This document shows, one piece after another, positions 23,780 through 34,938 of a stretch of DNA of 64,000 nucleotides (position 1 is the first letter of the stretch; each line of letters starts with the position of its first letter). The translations under genes and the position numbers were made by a program. The notes under the pieces are model-generated. The model was not told the DNA's origin. It did no database searches and saw only the letters and a program-made list of their open reading frames with translations. The DNA comes from Lacticaseibacillus casei DSM 20011 = JCM 1134 = ATCC 393 (GTDB lineage: Bacteria > Bacillota > Bacilli > Lactobacillales > Lactobacillaceae). The DNA is taken from contig NZ_AP012544.1 of assembly GCF_000829055.1 (NCBI RefSeq), positions 1,674,001 to 1,738,000 on the forward strand, read 5' to 3'.

Positions 23780-25303
23780 TTAATGCCTAAAGTGCCGCAC
23801 ACCCGTTGTTACCATGGCGATGCCGTATTCATCTGCTTTAGCGATGGAGTCTTTGTCGCGGATGCTGCCGCCTGGTTGGATGATGGCTTTGATGTCGTGT
23901 TTCGCGGCGTAATCGACGCAATCGTCCATTGGGAAGAAGGCGTCACTGGCCATGACGGCGCCGGCAAAGTTTTCGTTTTGTTGCGCCTCGGTCAATGCCA
24001 ATTCGACTGACCCGATCCGATTCATTTGACCGGCACCAATGCCTAACGTCTGATCTGCCTGGGCCACCACAATCGCATTGCTCTTCACGTGTTTAACCAC
24101 GGTTTGCGCAAACGCCAAAGCTTTTAACTGATCAGCAGTCGGTTGCACCTTGGTTACAACGGTCATGTCCGCTGGGGTTTCCGTCTTATCATCGCGCGTC
24201 TGTACCAGTAGGCCGCCAAAAATTGAAACCGTTTCGGTGCCCAGTTCTTCTGGCACATCGGCCGTATTAATCGTCAACAGACGTACATTCTTCTTCTTGG
24301 CCAAAATCTCGTAGGCATCATTATCAAATGCCGGAGCCATAATAATTTCAAGAAAGAGCTTGTGCATTTTTTCGGCCGTTGCTAAGTCTACCCGGCGATT
24401 TAGCGCGATAATGCCACCGAAGATCGACATCGGATCTGCCGCATACGCCTTGTCCCATGCAGCTTCGATCGTTTCGCCCAAGCCAATGCCACAAGGATTC
24501 ATATGTTTAACTGCCACAACAGCCGGCTGCTTGAATTCACGCAACATCGCCAAAGCCGCATCAGCATCCTTGATGTTGTTATAAGAAAGCTCTTTGCCAT
24601 GCAACTGCTTGGCAGCCGCCAGACTCGTCGGATCAGGATTCGGTTCAACATAAAATGCTGCTTTTTGATGACTATTTTCTCCGTAGCGCAGGTCTTGGCG
24701 CTTGTGGTAAGTCGGGGTGAATTGCTCCGGAAATGGTTCTGAATCTAAGTAATGAACGATTTGGGCATCATAAGCCGCCGTTACTGCAAAAACCTTGGCT
24801 GCCAGTTTCTGCCGCAACGCCGCATCATCTTGATCAAGGCCGGTCAAAACCGCTGAATAATCAGCCGGGTCAACCACCGCCCAGACACTATCGCTATTTT
24901 TAGCTGCGGCACGCAAAGCAGAAGGCCCACCGATGTCGATTTGCTCGATAGCTTCGGCGCGGGTCACGTCCGGCCGTTTAATGGTTTCGGCAAATGGGTA
25001 CAGATTCACACACACCACGTCAATCGGCTGGATATGATGATCGGCCAACGCCTGCACATGCTTGGGATCATCCCGGCGCGCCAGGATACCGGCATGAATT
25101 TTAGGATGCAGTGTCTTAACCCGGCCATCAAGCATCTCCGGAAAACCGGTCACATCTTCAACACTGGTCACAGCCACACCTGCATCGGACAGTTCACGAT
25201 GCGTCCCGCCAGTTGAAATCAGTTCAAAGCCCCGTTCAATCAATCCCTTAGCAAAAGGTACCAAACCGGTTTTATCAGAGACACTTAACAATGCTCGTTT
25301 CAC
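23780..25303 (-). CDS. purH: Bifunctional AICAR formyltransferase / IMP cyclohydrolase
   Basis: Last two steps to IMP. The 507-aa protein has an N-terminal MGS-like IMP cyclohydrolase domain ([47 protein letters not shown]). The C-terminal AICAR transformylase domain has [11 protein letters not shown], the catalytic Lys-His in [14 protein letters not shown], and ends [14 protein letters not shown]. It is separated by a single base from purN. The repeat array begins just beyond its stop, so it is the last gene before the interruption. Confidence 0.97.
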   Translation of the reverse strand: MKRALLSVSDKTGLVPFAKGLIERGFELISTGGTHRELSDAGVAVTSVEDVTGFPEMLDGRVKTLHPKIHAGILARRDDPKHVQALADHHIQPIDVVCVNLYPFAETIKRPDVTRAEAIEQIDIGGPSALRAAAKNSDSVWAVVDPADYSAVLTGLDQDDAALRQKLAAKVFAVTAAYDAQIVHYLDSEPFPEQFTPTYHKRQDLRYGENSHQKAAFYVEPNPDPTSLAAAKQLHGKELSYNNIKDADAALAMLREFKQPAVVAVKHMNPCGIGLGETIEAAWDKAYAADPMSIFGGIIALNRRVDLATAEKMHKLFLEIIMAPAFDNDAYEILAKKKNVRLLTINTADVPEELGTETVSIFGGLLVQTRDDKTETPADMTVVTKVQPTADQLKALAFAQTVVKHVKSNAIVVAQADQTLGIGAGQMNRIGSVELALTEAQQNENFAGAVMASDAFFPMDDCVDYAAKHDIKAIIQPGGSIRDKDSIAKADEYGIAMVTTGVRHFRH

Positions 25304-25873
25304 TTAAATCGCTCCTTCTTGAATGAGTTTCTTGACAGTTTCCGGAAAAGTGTGATGCTCCTGACGGTGAATGGCGGCTTCCAATTCGGCTAATGTCATG
25401 CCGGGCAGTACCCGGACAGGATCCTGGGCAATGATTTCGCCAGTATCAATCCCCGCATCGACATAATGGACGGTCACGCCGGTTACTTTCACGCCATAAT
25501 CAAAGGCATCCTTAATCCCTTGGCGCCCGGGAAAGCTTGGCAACAGTGCCGGATGCAGGTTGATAATGCGCCGAGGAAATGCATCTAACAAGGTCGGACC
25601 GATAATGCGCATGTAGCCAGCCAGAATCAACGCGTCGACTGGCGGAAGCGCCGTCAAAATGTGAGCTTCGGCTGCCGCTTTATCGGCATAGTCCTTGAAA
25701 TTCACGACAATGGTTGGAATCTGATGATGAGCTGCTTTGCGAATCACCGGGGCACGTGCCCGATCACAAACCACCACCACAATACGAAAATTGCTATCCT
25801 GCGTCTGCGAAGCCTCAAACAATGCTTCAAAATTGGTTCCGTTCCCTGATGCAAAAACAGCTAATGCTTTCAT
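25304..25873 (-). CDS. purN: Phosphoribosylglycinamide formyltransferase
   Basis: A 189-aa 10-formyl-THF-dependent GAR transformylase. FASGNGTNFEAL binds the phosphate. The catalytic Asn-His-Asp set appears in RIINLHPALLPSFPG and VTVHYVDAGIDTGEIIAQ. It overlaps purM by 4 bp and abuts purH. Folate-independent PurT is not seen here. Confidence 0.97.
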   Translation of the reverse strand: MKALAVFASGNGTNFEALFEASQTQDSNFRIVVVVCDRARAPVIRKAAHHQIPTIVVNFKDYADKAAAEAHILTALPPVDALILAGYMRIIGPTLLDAFPRRIINLHPALLPSFPGRQGIKDAFDYGVKVTGVTVHYVDAGIDTGEIIAQDPVRVLPGMTLAELEAAIHRQEHHTFPETVKKLIQEGAI

Positions 25874-26880
25874 TCGCCTGCCACCTGCCAGTGAATCTTT
25901 TCCGCTGGGTCTGCAACAACTTCGCCGATCACTTTACTGCTTGGCAAGGCCGTCTGGACTGCGGAAACCGATTCCTTAGCGACTACCAAAATCATACCGA
26001 TGCCAAGATTAAAGGTCATCCGCATCGTGCTTTCACTCAAATGACCGGCATGTTGCAGACGATCAAAAAGTTCCGGCCGTCGCCATGCTTGCGGATCAAC
26101 GTGGGCACTTAAGCCATCAGGGATCACTCGTGGCAGATTCTCGGTAATCCCGCCGCCGGTAATGTGCGCTGCCGCATGAATCAAACCCTGTTGCATCAGC
26201 GGCAACACCTGCTTGACATAGATCAGCGTTGGCCGCATGAGCGCTTGCATCATTTCCGAGCCGTCTTCAAGTGTCTGACTGCCTAAATCGGTTTCGGCCA
26301 ATAATTTCCGCACCAACGAATAGCCATTGCTATGGACACCGGAACTTGGTAAGCCAATTAACACATCACCTGCAGCGACATTCTGCGGCAATCTTTTTGG
26401 TGCCGAAACGACGCCAACCGCAAAGCCGGCTAAATCATAGTGATGTTGCGGGTACATATCCGGCATCTCAGCGGTTTCACCACCGATAAGCGCCATCTCG
26501 GCCTGTTGGCAACCGAACGCAATCCCGCGAACCACGGACTCGGCACGCGCCACATCCAAATGATCCACTGCCATGTAATCAAGGAAAAACAATGGCTGTG
26601 CGCCTGAAGCAAGCAAGTCATTGGCCACCATCGCCACCAAATCAATGCCAACCGTTTCATGCGCATCGCACTGCAAGGCCAACAGCAACTTGGTTCCAAC
26701 CCCATCCGTGGCGCTGATTAAAGTCGGCTGCGGGACAGACGGCAACCGATATGCCGCCGCAAAGCCACCAACACTAGCTAACACATTTTCATTCGTTGTT
26801 TCCTTGGCTAACGCGGCAATTCGTTGCACCGCTTCGTCACCGGCTTTAATATCAACGCCGGCGTCTTTGTAATCTGTCAT
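25870..26880 (-). CDS. purM: Phosphoribosylformylglycinamidine cyclo-ligase
   Basis: AIR synthetase, 336 aa, a PurM/PurL-superfamily ATP enzyme. YKDAGVDIKAGDEAV at the start, GVGTKLLLA, VAMVANDLLASGAQPLFFLDY, GGETAEMPDMY and the late HITGGGITENLPR are family landmarks. The start overlaps purF by 4 bp and the end overlaps purN by 4 bp, indicating tight coupling. Confidence 0.97.
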   Translation of the reverse strand: MTDYKDAGVDIKAGDEAVQRIAALAKETTNENVLASVGGFAAAYRLPSVPQPTLISATDGVGTKLLLALQCDAHETVGIDLVAMVANDLLASGAQPLFFLDYMAVDHLDVARAESVVRGIAFGCQQAEMALIGGETAEMPDMYPQHHYDLAGFAVGVVSAPKRLPQNVAAGDVLIGLPSSGVHSNGYSLVRKLLAETDLGSQTLEDGSEMMQALMRPTLIYVKQVLPLMQQGLIHAAAHITGGGITENLPRVIPDGLSAHVDPQAWRRPELFDRLQHAGHLSESTMRMTFNLGIGMILVVAKESVSAVQTALPSSKVIGEVVADPAEKIHWQVAGE

Positions 26881-28331
26881 GCGCTAACCTCCGCAACATT
26901 AACTTTGAGTGACGCAACTTCTTTATTCAGGTCGGATTCATAATCGTCAAGCGGCGTCGGATATTTTCCGGTGAAATAAGCGACGCATAACCCACCATTC
27001 GGAGCCGTGGTCGGCAAGCCGACACTATCCTCCAACCCCTGTGTCGATAAGAAACCAAGTGACTCCACATTCAGCAAATCTCGCATTTCCGGAACCGTGT
27101 GATTGGCCGCAAACAACTCGCTGGTGGTTTGAAAATCAATGCCATAAAAGCATGGGAACCGCAACGGCGGACTGGCGATGCGCAGGTGAACCTCCGCAGC
27201 TCCGGCTTCTTTTAGTAATCTCACGATTTGTTTGGAAGTGGTTCCGCGCACAATCGAATCATCGACCAAAACGATCCGCTTCCCGGCAACGACCGGTTTG
27301 ATGACGCTCAACTTCATTTTGACGCTTTTTTCACGCAATGCCTGTGTCGGTTGAATGAATGTCCGCGCCACATACTGGCTCTTGACCAGCCCCATTTCGT
27401 AAGGAATACCACTGGCCTTGGCATAGCCAATCGCGGCTGACAATGATGAATTAGGCACACCGACAACAATATCGGCGTCGGCCGGTTGTTCCTTGGCCAA
27501 ACGTTCACCCATGCGTACGCGCGCCTGGTGAACGTTGATGCCATGAATGTCAGAATCCGGACGGGCAAAGTAGATATATTCCATTGAGCAAACGGCCAGC
27601 GTGGTATCTGTCGTGAAATGATCAAGGTGCAACCCGGCGTCGTCAATTGTAATTAATTCACCGGGTTGAACATCGCGAACAAAGTCGGCGCCAACCGCAT
27701 CTAAGGCAGCCGTTTCACTGCAAACGATGTACCCACCATCTGGCATGACACCAACCACCATCGGTCGAAAGCCATGGGGATCAACGGCTGCATACAAGCC
27801 ATGCTCGGTCAGCAAAACAAATGCAAAACCGCCGTGAACTTCATTCAGCGCGGTTTTTAATTGAACCAACCAAGGCTTGCCGACCTGGCGACGAATCAAA
27901 TGCATGAGCACTTCGGTATCCGAAGTCGATTGAAAAATGGCACCTTGATCTTCAAGTTCCCGCCGCAAGCTAATCGCATTGGTCAAATTGCCATTGTGCG
28001 CTAAAGCGATTGACTCATCAGAAAACCGGAAAAGCAACGGTTGGATATTTTCAAGTACGCGGCCACCTGCTGTTGAATAGCGGACATGGCCCAAAGCTGC
28101 CCGCCCCATCAATGGCCGTAATTGATCGGTGTTGGTAAACACTTCACTCAGCAGTCCCAAACCATAATGGCGCCGCATGCCTTCTTTGGTAAGGCCGACG
28201 ATGCCGGCGCCTTCCTGTCCCCGATGTTGCAGCGTGTGCATGCCTAGATGGGTAATACTGGCAGCGTTGGGATTACCCCAAATACCAAAGACGCCGCATT
28301 CTTCATTTAAGCCTTTTGGTTCATGTACCAT
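26877..28331 (-). CDS. purF: Amidophosphoribosyltransferase
   Basis: Committed step of purine synthesis (PRPP plus glutamine to phosphoribosylamine). In the 484-aa protein a short propeptide precedes the N-terminal nucleophile Cys12 in [12 protein letters not shown], as in the processed Bacillus-type enzyme. The glutaminase domain has [11 protein letters not shown] and HNGNLTNA. The PRTase domain has [18 protein letters not shown]. The conserved C-terminal Cys pair of Fe-S-type enzymes is not obvious by eye (ADFV...[14 protein letters not shown] is present). It overlaps purL by 25 bp. Confidence 0.96.
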   Translation of the reverse strand: MVHEPKGLNEECGVFGIWGNPNAASITHLGMHTLQHRGQEGAGIVGLTKEGMRRHYGLGLLSEVFTNTDQLRPLMGRAALGHVRYSTAGGRVLENIQPLLFRFSDESIALAHNGNLTNAISLRRELEDQGAIFQSTSDTEVLMHLIRRQVGKPWLVQLKTALNEVHGGFAFVLLTEHGLYAAVDPHGFRPMVVGVMPDGGYIVCSETAALDAVGADFVRDVQPGELITIDDAGLHLDHFTTDTTLAVCSMEYIYFARPDSDIHGINVHQARVRMGERLAKEQPADADIVVGVPNSSLSAAIGYAKASGIPYEMGLVKSQYVARTFIQPTQALREKSVKMKLSVIKPVVAGKRIVLVDDSIVRGTTSKQIVRLLKEAGAAEVHLRIASPPLRFPCFYGIDFQTTSELFAANHTVPEMRDLLNVESLGFLSTQGLEDSVGLPTTAPNGGLCVAYFTGKYPTPLDDYESDLNKEVASLKVNVAEVSA

Positions 28332-30523
28332 GGGAGTGCCTCCTCAAATGCAGTTTGAAGCTGGCTCAAGGCCACCGAAAATTGATGACTGACCGTTGTG
28401 ACGTCGAATTGTGGTGCTGCCTGGACATGGCCAATCAGTTTGGCCGAACCGTTTAAAGCTTCGAATGCTGCTTGATTCTCTGGTGCCACCGTTATCAAGA
28501 AGCGGCCTTGGGTCTCGGAAAAGCCCCAGCTGGTTGGCAACGTCACCTTAATCTTGGCGCCCAGACCATTGGCAAAGCCCATTTCTGCAAGTGCCACCAG
28601 CAAACCGCCGTCGCTCAAATCATGGGCAGCAGTGACCAAGTGCTGACGAATTGCGTTTAAAACAAATGCCTGATTGGTCTGCTCTGCTTCTAAATCAAAA
28701 TCGAACAATCGACCGGAAACGCCACCGGTTTGCAATTTTTGCAACTCACTACCGTTAAAGTCGCCATGCGTTTCACCAACCAGATAGATCAAATCATCGG
28801 CGTGCTTAAAGGCTGCTGTCGTGATGGTGCCGAGATCTTCAATCAGCCCCACCATCCCGATCATCGGCGTCGGATAAATCGCGTGCCCATTCGTTTCGTT
28901 ATACAGTGACACATTACCTGAAATTACTGGTGCATTAAACGCTTTGGTTGCCTGAATAATGCCTTTAGCTGCTTCGGCAAGTTCATAAAACGCTTCAGGC
29001 TTGGTCGGATCGCCAAAGTTGAGGCAATCGGTAATGCCCAATGGCTCTGCACCGCTGGCAACCAGATTCCGTGCGGCCTCGGCGACACTCATTGCGGCAC
29101 CGACTTGCGGATCCAGATAGAGATACCGTCCCTTACTGTCGGTCGTCATCGCTAGTGCCCGATGCGTCCCGCGCACGCGAATAACTGCGGCATCACTGCC
29201 TGGAAGAACCACGGTATTGGTTTGCACTTGCGCGTCATAGCGCCGGTACAAGGATGCCTTGTCGGCAATAGTCGGCATCGCCATCATTGCTTTCCAGGTT
29301 GCGACCGGATCTGTCACAATCGGATCAAAATCAGGCGCCGGGTTAGCCAGACGCTCCGGCTGCTTAGCCTCTTGTTCATAAACCGGGGCATCATCGGTTA
29401 AAGAGCTAACCGGCACGTCACAAACCAATTTGCCATGGTGATAAAGTTTGTATTGATGCCCTTCGATCACGTGGCCAACAACTGCTGCATCTAAATCATA
29501 GGCAGCAAAGACATCCAAAACTTCTTGTTCAAAACCGGCACGAACACAAAGCAGCATGCGTTCCTGCGACTCGGATAACATAATCTCAAATGGGGTCATG
29601 TTGGCTTCACGCTGCGGAATCAAATCAAGATCCAAGGCCATGCCGCTATTGGCTTTGCCGGCCATTTCGACACTGGACGAAACCAACCCTGCTGCACCCA
29701 TGTCCTGAATGCCGACAAGCGCCTGCTGATGTTGTTGGGTAATCTCAAGGCATGCATCCATCAGTAGTTTCTCCATAAATGGATCGCCGACCTGAACGGC
29801 TGAGCGATCCGCCGCCTCGTCATCGGAAAATTCACTGGAAGCAAAGCTGGCACCATTAATGCCATCCCGACCGGTTTTGGCACCGACATAAATCAAGGCA
29901 TTACCGACGCCCGCCGCTTTGCCTTTTTGAATCTGATCCTTATCCATGATGCCCACACACATCGCATTCACCAGCGGATTGCGCGTGTAACTGCCATCAA
30001 AATTGGTTTCGCCACCCACTGTCGGAATGCCGATCGCGTTGCCATAACCGCCAATCCCAGCAACAATCCGGTCAACCAGATGCTGCGTGTGCGGTTGATT
30101 AAGATCGCCAAAAGCCAGTGAATCCAGCATCGCTACAGGCTTAGCACCAATGGAGAAAATGTCGCGGATAATCCCGCCGACACCGGTTGCGGCACCTTCA
30201 TAAGGTTCGACGGCGGAAGGGTGATTATGGCTTTCGGCTTTAAACACTACTGCCTTGCCTTCACCGATATCAATGACGCCGGCGCCTTCACCAGGCCCCA
30301 TCAAAACCCGTTCATTTTTGGTCCAGAACTGGCGCAGGATCGGTTTGCTGTACTTATAAGCACAGTGTTCACTCCACATGCCGCTTGCCAAACCGATTTC
30401 AGTGTCATTAGGTTGATGGCCGATTAATTCGGCAAAACGCTCATACTCAGGTTCAGTCAATCCCAAGTCAAGATAGGATTTCTTTTCGGCAATGGCCATT
30501 GGACTCATTTCAACGTGTGCCAC
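28307..30523 (-). CDS. purL: FGAM synthase, synthetase subunit PurL (small type)
   Basis: A 738-aa ATP-dependent subunit that works with PurQ (glutaminase) and PurS. It starts with the family helix [19 protein letters not shown] and the active-site signature [46 protein letters not shown] and [11 protein letters not shown] are also conserved. The length is that of the Gram-positive small PurL, not the 1,300-aa fused enzyme, matching the separate purQ and purS upstream. It overlaps purQ by 14 bp. Confidence 0.97.
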   Translation of the reverse strand: MAHVEMSPMAIAEKKSYLDLGLTEPEYERFAELIGHQPNDTEIGLASGMWSEHCAYKYSKPILRQFWTKNERVLMGPGEGAGVIDIGEGKAVVFKAESHNHPSAVEPYEGAATGVGGIIRDIFSIGAKPVAMLDSLAFGDLNQPHTQHLVDRIVAGIGGYGNAIGIPTVGGETNFDGSYTRNPLVNAMCVGIMDKDQIQKGKAAGVGNALIYVGAKTGRDGINGASFASSEFSDDEAADRSAVQVGDPFMEKLLMDACLEITQQHQQALVGIQDMGAAGLVSSSVEMAGKANSGMALDLDLIPQREANMTPFEIMLSESQERMLLCVRAGFEQEVLDVFAAYDLDAAVVGHVIEGHQYKLYHHGKLVCDVPVSSLTDDAPVYEQEAKQPERLANPAPDFDPIVTDPVATWKAMMAMPTIADKASLYRRYDAQVQTNTVVLPGSDAAVIRVRGTHRALAMTTDSKGRYLYLDPQVGAAMSVAEAARNLVASGAEPLGITDCLNFGDPTKPEAFYELAEAAKGIIQATKAFNAPVISGNVSLYNETNGHAIYPTPMIGMVGLIEDLGTITTAAFKHADDLIYLVGETHGDFNGSELQKLQTGGVSGRLFDFDLEAEQTNQAFVLNAIRQHLVTAAHDLSDGGLLVALAEMGFANGLGAKIKVTLPTSWGFSETQGRFLITVAPENQAAFEALNGSAKLIGHVQAAPQFDVTTVSHQFSVALSQLQTAFEEALPWYMNQKA

Positions 30524-31196
30524 GAATGTCGGCTCCTTTCGTTTGTTGGATAAGCGAATGAAAGACGCCTAATCCATCAGTTCCGCCAAGTAAGGCTTCA
30601 ACTGCACGTTCCGGATGCGGCATCATCCCTAAAACATTTCCCGCCGCATTGGTCACACCTGCAATGTCATGAACACTACCATTCGGATTGTCGACGTACC
30701 GAAACACCACTTGGCCATTAGCTTCGAGCTCCGCCAACGTTTCGGGATCGGCATAATAATTGCCTTCACCATGGGCAATCGGCAACGTCAACTGTTCGCC
30801 GACCTGATATTGATTCGAGAATGCCGTGTCCGCGCGATCAACGGTCAACGCCACCGGCTCGCAGATAAAGTTCAGATCGCGATTCCACTGCAAGGACCCT
30901 GGCAACAAACCGGCTTCAGTTAAAATCTGAAAGCCATTGCAGATACCAAGCACATACCCGCCAGCATCCGCAAAATCTTTTAGCGCCGTCATGACGGGTG
31001 AAAACCGGGCGATGGCACCGCTGCGCAAATAATCACCGTAAGAAAAACCGCCGGGTACCATCACAACGTCGTAACTGCTTAAATCGGTTTGATCCTGCTT
31101 GATCAATTCACAGTCGGCACCGGCAATTTGCTGCACTGCCCACTGCAAATCCAGATCACAATTGGATCCGGGAAAAGAAATAACGGCCGCTTTCAT
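30510..31196 (-). CDS. purQ: FGAM synthase, glutaminase subunit
   Basis: A 228-aa class I glutamine amidotransferase that supplies ammonia to PurL. The nucleophile Cys lies in [19 protein letters not shown], and the His-Glu pair in [10 protein letters not shown]. The start [14 protein letters not shown] is characteristic. It overlaps purS by 4 bp. Confidence 0.97.
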   Translation of the reverse strand: MKAAVISFPGSNCDLDLQWAVQQIAGADCELIKQDQTDLSSYDVVMVPGGFSYGDYLRSGAIARFSPVMTALKDFADAGGYVLGICNGFQILTEAGLLPGSLQWNRDLNFICEPVALTVDRADTAFSNQYQVGEQLTLPIAHGEGNYYADPETLAELEANGQVVFRYVDNPNGSVHDIAGVTNAAGNVLGMMPHPERAVEALLGGTDGLGVFHSLIQQTKGADIRGTR

Positions 31197-31453
31197 GCCT
31201 CATCCTCCGTGATTGGCTCCAAGTCAAAGCGATAAGTTTCCATATTGACGTTAGCAAGCAACTGATCACAAATCGTATCGACTTGCTTTCGTACCGCTGC
31301 TTCGGTGCCGCTAAGCTTTAATTCGAAATATTTACCATACAAGACGTCATCAACATTGTGATAATCCATCCGGCTTAAGGCCGTTTTGATGACTTCAGCC
31401 TTGGGATCTAACACAGAAGGTTTGTAGGTCACGTAAACTTTAGCTTTAAACAT
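31193..31453 (-). CDS. purS: FGAM synthase subunit PurS
   Basis: An 86-aa structural subunit needed for the PurLQS complex. The protein begins [26 protein letters not shown]. It has the expected ferredoxin-like size and the [12 protein letters not shown] segment. It overlaps purC by 8 bp and purQ by 4 bp. Confidence 0.95.
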   Translation of the reverse strand: MFKAKVYVTYKPSVLDPKAEVIKTALSRMDYHNVDDVLYGKYFELKLSGTEAAVRKQVDTICDQLLANVNMETYRFDLEPITEDEA

Positions 31454-32174
31454 GAGCAGCTCCTTTTTCTTGTAGTCGATTAAGCACTTCTTGATAAACC
31501 GGTGTTAGCGGACCCCGATTTTGGCGAAAAACGTCTTTATCAAGCGACGCGCCTGTCTGTTGGTCAACCAAGCGGAAATTATCCGGTGACAATTCGTCTG
31601 CTAATACCAATGTGCCATCTTTTAACGTCCCATACTCAAGCTTGAAATCAACCAAGGTGATGCCGACTTCATTGAAGCGTTTTGTTAAATAAGCGTTGAT
31701 ACGATCGGTTAATGAACGAACTTCGCGTAATTGTTCAGGCGTTGCCTCATGTAAAGCAAAAATTTGTGCCTCGTTCATGAATGGATCGCCTAGTTCATCA
31801 GATTTGTAATAGTATTCGTGGATCGGCGGGTCGAGCTTCATCATCGGCTTCACATTGAATTTCGTGACAAAGTGTCCTGATGCATAATTACGTACGACCA
31901 CTTCCAGCGGCAGCATCGTTGCCTTCTTGACGATCATCGTGGTGGCATCTGGCGAATCAATGTAGTGAGTTGGGATCCCGGCGGCTGCCAACTCCTTAAA
32001 CAACAAGGTCGAAATAGCGCGATTTAGTTCACCTTTATGATCAATCTGCGCCTTCTTTTCTCCGTTTAAAGCCGTGGCCTGATTGGTGTAAGCCATCCAT
32101 AAAACATCCGGATCGTCAGTCGCAAAAACCTGCTTGGCTTTGCCGGTATACAGTAACGTTGTCTTCTTCACCAT
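31446..32174 (-). CDS. purC: SAICAR synthetase
   Basis: A 242-aa enzyme condensing CAIR with aspartate. LLYTGKAKQVFAT at the N-terminus, the signature PLEVVVRNYASGHF and LVDFKLEYG ... LADELSPDNFRL are conserved. It overlaps purK by 7 bp. Confidence 0.97.
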   Translation of the reverse strand: MVKKTTLLYTGKAKQVFATDDPDVLWMAYTNQATALNGEKKAQIDHKGELNRAISTLLFKELAAAGIPTHYIDSPDATTMIVKKATMLPLEVVVRNYASGHFVTKFNVKPMMKLDPPIHEYYYKSDELGDPFMNEAQIFALHEATPEQLREVRSLTDRINAYLTKRFNEVGITLVDFKLEYGTLKDGTLVLADELSPDNFRLVDQQTGASLDKDVFRQNRGPLTPVYQEVLNRLQEKGAAHV

Positions 32175-33283
32175 GCTGCCTCCATTTGTTTAAGTATGTC
32201 CAAAACATTGCGATCATCGGTCACCGTGATGTGCCCCATCTTACGGCCAGGGCGAATCTCGGCCTTGCCATAATCATGCATGTGCCATTCGGGATGCTGC
32301 AGCCACTTTGCTTTGGCCTGGGTTAAATCGTCACCAAGCAAATTGCGCATCACCGCTGGCTGCTTCAATTTGATCGGCGGGATTGGCAGGCCACAGATGC
32401 TCAGAATGTGCGCATCGAACTGGGAAAAGTTACATGCTTCAATCGAATAGTGGCCGGAGTTATGTGGCCGCGGTGCCAGCTCGTTGGCAATGACGTTATC
32501 CCCTTCAAGGAAAAGCTCAACGCCCATCACACCGCGTAAGTCAAGTCCTAAGGCAATTTTGGTCGCCAAGTCATCGATCTTATGCGCTAACACCGGTGAA
32601 ATGCTCGGCGCCGGTGCTAAAGTGAGATGCAAAATATGATTTTTGTGCCGATTTTCAACAATCGGGAAAACTCGGACTTGATCGCGACCATCACGCGTGA
32701 TCATGACAGAGGCTTCGCGATCGAATTGCTGGCGTTTTTCTAAAATGCAGGGACCGTGCGCAAGTATCTTTTCCGCAGCCGGTACATCTGCCAGTGTGTT
32801 GATATCTTGTTGGCCGTGTCCGTCATAACCGCCTGTTGTGGTTTTCAGAATCGCTGGCAGGCCGATCTTGGCAATCGCGGTTTTCAGTGTTGCCGGTGAA
32901 TCAACGGCCGCAAACGATGTTACTGGAACGCCGTGGGTTTCAAGAAAAGTCTTTTCCTTGATGCGGTCTCGGGTCGTTGCTAGAATCGCAGTGCCTTGAG
33001 GGATGCGAGTTAAATGTCGGACAGCCTTAAGTGCAGCCAAGTCAACATTTTCGAACTCATAAGTTAAAACATCGGATTCCTTGGCTAACTTGGCCAACGC
33101 CGCTTGATCATCATATGGAGCGGTAATTTGAAAATCTGCGACCTGACCTGCGGGTGAGTTCGGGGTCGGCTCCAAAATGCCAACGCGATAGCCCATGGCT
33201 TTGGCGCTATGGGCTAACATCCGACCAAGCTGACCACCGCCGATAATGCCGATTGTTGCCGGAGACGTCACCACATCAATCAT
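32168..33283 (-). CDS. purK: N5-carboxyaminoimidazole ribonucleotide synthase
   Basis: A 371-aa ATP-grasp enzyme carboxylating [26 protein letters not shown] at the N-terminus, the ATP-grasp core [18 protein letters not shown] and [24 protein letters not shown] are diagnostic. It overlaps purE by 4 bp. Confidence 0.97.
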   Translation of the reverse strand: MIDVVTSPATIGIIGGGQLGRMLAHSAKAMGYRVGILEPTPNSPAGQVADFQITAPYDDQAALAKLAKESDVLTYEFENVDLAALKAVRHLTRIPQGTAILATTRDRIKEKTFLETHGVPVTSFAAVDSPATLKTAIAKIGLPAILKTTTGGYDGHGQQDINTLADVPAAEKILAHGPCILEKRQQFDREASVMITRDGRDQVRVFPIVENRHKNHILHLTLAPAPSISPVLAHKIDDLATKIALGLDLRGVMGVELFLEGDNVIANELAPRPHNSGHYSIEACNFSQFDAHILSICGLPIPPIKLKQPAVMRNLLGDDLTQAKAKWLQHPEWHMHDYGKAEIRPGRKMGHITVTDDRNVLDILKQMEAAW

Positions 33284-33765
33284 TTGAGCGCAGCCTCGCT
33301 TTCTTCGGCGCGTTTGGTCTGCTCGGCACGAAAGGCTTCGAGACGTTGGGTTAATGCCTCATCTGTCAAAGCTAGGATTGAAGCGGCAAATAAAGCAGCA
33401 TTTACAGCACCGGCATCACCGATGGCCATGGTTCCGACTGGCACTCCGCCGGGCATCTGGACAATCGATAACAAACTATCAACGCCATTTAATGTTCGGG
33501 TTTTAATTGGCACCCCGATGACAGGCAAAAGGGTGTTGGCTGCGAGCATCCCCGGTAAATGAGCCGCACCGCCTGCTCCAGCAATAATCACCCTAAAGCC
33601 TTGATTAGCCGCTTGCTTACCGAATTCCGCAAGCTTATCCGGCATGCGGTGCGCCGAAATGACATGCTTTTCATAAGGAATTTCCAGCGCCGTCAATTGC
33701 GTTGCAACCTGTTGCATGGTTGGCCAATCGGAGCTTGAGCCCATGACCACAGCTACTTTCTGCAT
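33280..33765 (-). CDS. purE: N5-carboxyaminoimidazole ribonucleotide mutase
   Basis: A 161-aa class I PurE and first gene of the operon. [12 protein letters not shown], the conserved SAHRMPDKL and [24 protein letters not shown] are all present. A clear promoter and a PurBox-like motif lie upstream. Together with the ten following genes it covers all steps from PRPP to IMP. Confidence 0.97.
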   Translation of the reverse strand: MQKVAVVMGSSSDWPTMQQVATQLTALEIPYEKHVISAHRMPDKLAEFGKQAANQGFRVIIAGAGGAAHLPGMLAANTLLPVIGVPIKTRTLNGVDSLLSIVQMPGGVPVGTMAIGDAGAVNAALFAASILALTDEALTQRLEAFRAEQTKRAEESEAALK

Positions 33766-33795
33766 CTTGTTCCCTGCTTTCTTTAAGATATTTTG

Positions 33796-33873
33796 AGAAT
33801 AGCACGTTCAGAAACAACATTCAACCGTAAAATGGAACTATATTGGACTTATTCCAAATTAATGTTCGTGTTT
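33796..33873 (-). promoter_or_regulatory. pur operon promoter with upstream PurBox-like motif
   Basis: On the minus strand: -35 TTGAAT (33819-33824), 17-bp spacer, -10 TATTCT (33796-33801). Further upstream AAACACGAACATT (33861-33873) matches 11 of 13 positions of the lactococcal PurBox AWWWCCGAACWWT. It would centre near -76, the position at which PurR activates in Lactococcus. The rest of the 33.88-34.0 kb gap shows nothing further. Confidence 0.6.
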
Positions 33874-34002
33874 TACTAGCGATATAATTCTTGCAGTGCC
33901 TAAAACTTGAATCATTGCTAACTTCAATGGGAAAATTTGGCTGCGTAAAGCGCTTCAAATTTAGCAACTGCCGCGCTAATCATCTTTAGTTTTCTTGAAA
34001 AC

Positions 34003-34047
34003 AAAAAAATCGGCTCCAAAGATTTGTTTCATCTTTGGAACCGATTT
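34003..34047 (-). terminator. Terminator of thiT
   Basis: AAATCGG-TCCAAAGAT ... ATCTTTGG-ACCGATTT with a run of seven T on the minus strand, about 75 bp beyond the thiT stop. Confidence 0.85.
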
Positions 34048-34123
34048 AAGGCCTAGATGCCTAACCCCTTACAATACGGGGAGACAAGAACCAGCCAGTC
34101 ATTTTTACGAATGATGCAACGGC

Positions 34124-34729
34124 TTAAGCTGCTTTGGTAGAAAGCGACTTGCCATCTTTGGCAATAAAGAGTTGTGGCGCGACCGTTAGCAAAATGCCGA
34201 CAACGACAATCGCCAATACGGTACTGAACAGCGCAGATCCGCCGTTAACGATCAACGAATAGATCCAGGCATTCATGCCCTTTGGTGCATAACTGCCCCA
34301 GAAAACAACACCAGCGATAAAGTGAATGAAGTACTTAGCAAAAGTACCGATGATAATACCGGCAAAAGCATAGCCGCTAGCCTTTACCTTTTCACCGCCG
34401 CGAACGTTCTTTTGAAAGGCAGCATAGGTCAATCCCATTAAACCAACTAGCGTAAAGGCGATTGGATATTCAAGAAAGCCCTGAATCGGGTTCAGAACAC
34501 TGCCGCCACTAAGGCCACGCAGAATCAAATCAAGAATGCCCCAGACAAAGCCAGCCCATGCGGCAGGAATCGCCCCACGCCGCATCGCCAGCACCGCAAT
34601 CGGAATCAAGCCATAATTCAACTCAATCGCCGAAACACCGGTGGTATGCGGAATATACGTCAGCGCCATCGCAAACGCGGCAATAATCGCTGTTTCCAAA
34701 ATAACAACCAGACGCTTATGTTGTTGCAT
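34124..34729 (-). CDS. thiT: Thiamine ECF transporter S-component ThiT
   Basis: A 201-aa integral membrane thiamine-binding subunit that works with a shared EcfAA'T module encoded elsewhere. About six hydrophobic helices. YIPHTTGVSAIELNYGLIPIAVLAMRRG and the Trp-rich WAGFVWGILDLILRG segment fit the ThiT/YuaJ family. The ATG at 34729 follows AGGAGGC; the longer frame runs into the riboswitch and is rejected. Control by a TPP riboswitch immediately upstream supports the assignment. Confidence 0.92.
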   Translation of the reverse strand: MQQHKRLVVILETAIIAAFAMALTYIPHTTGVSAIELNYGLIPIAVLAMRRGAIPAAWAGFVWGILDLILRGLSGGSVLNPIQGFLEYPIAFTLVGLMGLTYAAFQKNVRGGEKVKASGYAFAGIIIGTFAKYFIHFIAGVVFWGSYAPKGMNAWIYSLIVNGGSALFSTVLAIVVVGILLTVAPQLFIAKDGKSLSTKAA

Positions 34730-34739
34730 AAAAAAGCCT

Positions 34740-34870
34740 CCTAGTGAATCCCCACTCACAAAGAAGGTCGCTTCCGACCGTTCACAAATCCCTACGCTCG
34801 CATTAACGAACAGGTTCGAAGGGTCCGGGTCTCCCCGATCTCAGCCAATGGCTCCCCTTTGTGAAGGTTC
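34740..34870 (-). promoter_or_regulatory. TPP (THI-box) riboswitch controlling thiT
   Basis: The aptamer spans about 34862-34786 on the minus strand, with the conserved GGGGAGCC ... GGCTGAGATC ... ACCCTTCGAACCTG ... AATGCGAGCGTAGGGA. The P1 ends are TTCACAAA / TTTGTGAA. Downstream are a GGTCGGAAGCGACC hairpin, then CTTTGTGAG, which could compete for the P1 strand, and GTGGGGATTCAC next to the AGGAGG site. No T-tailed terminator is seen, which suggests control of translation initiation. Confidence 0.93.
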
Positions 34871-34938
34871 ATCGAATTAATTGATACAACTTTATCCTAC
34901 CAGACTTTGGAGAAAGGGCAAATATTTTACCCAGAGCA

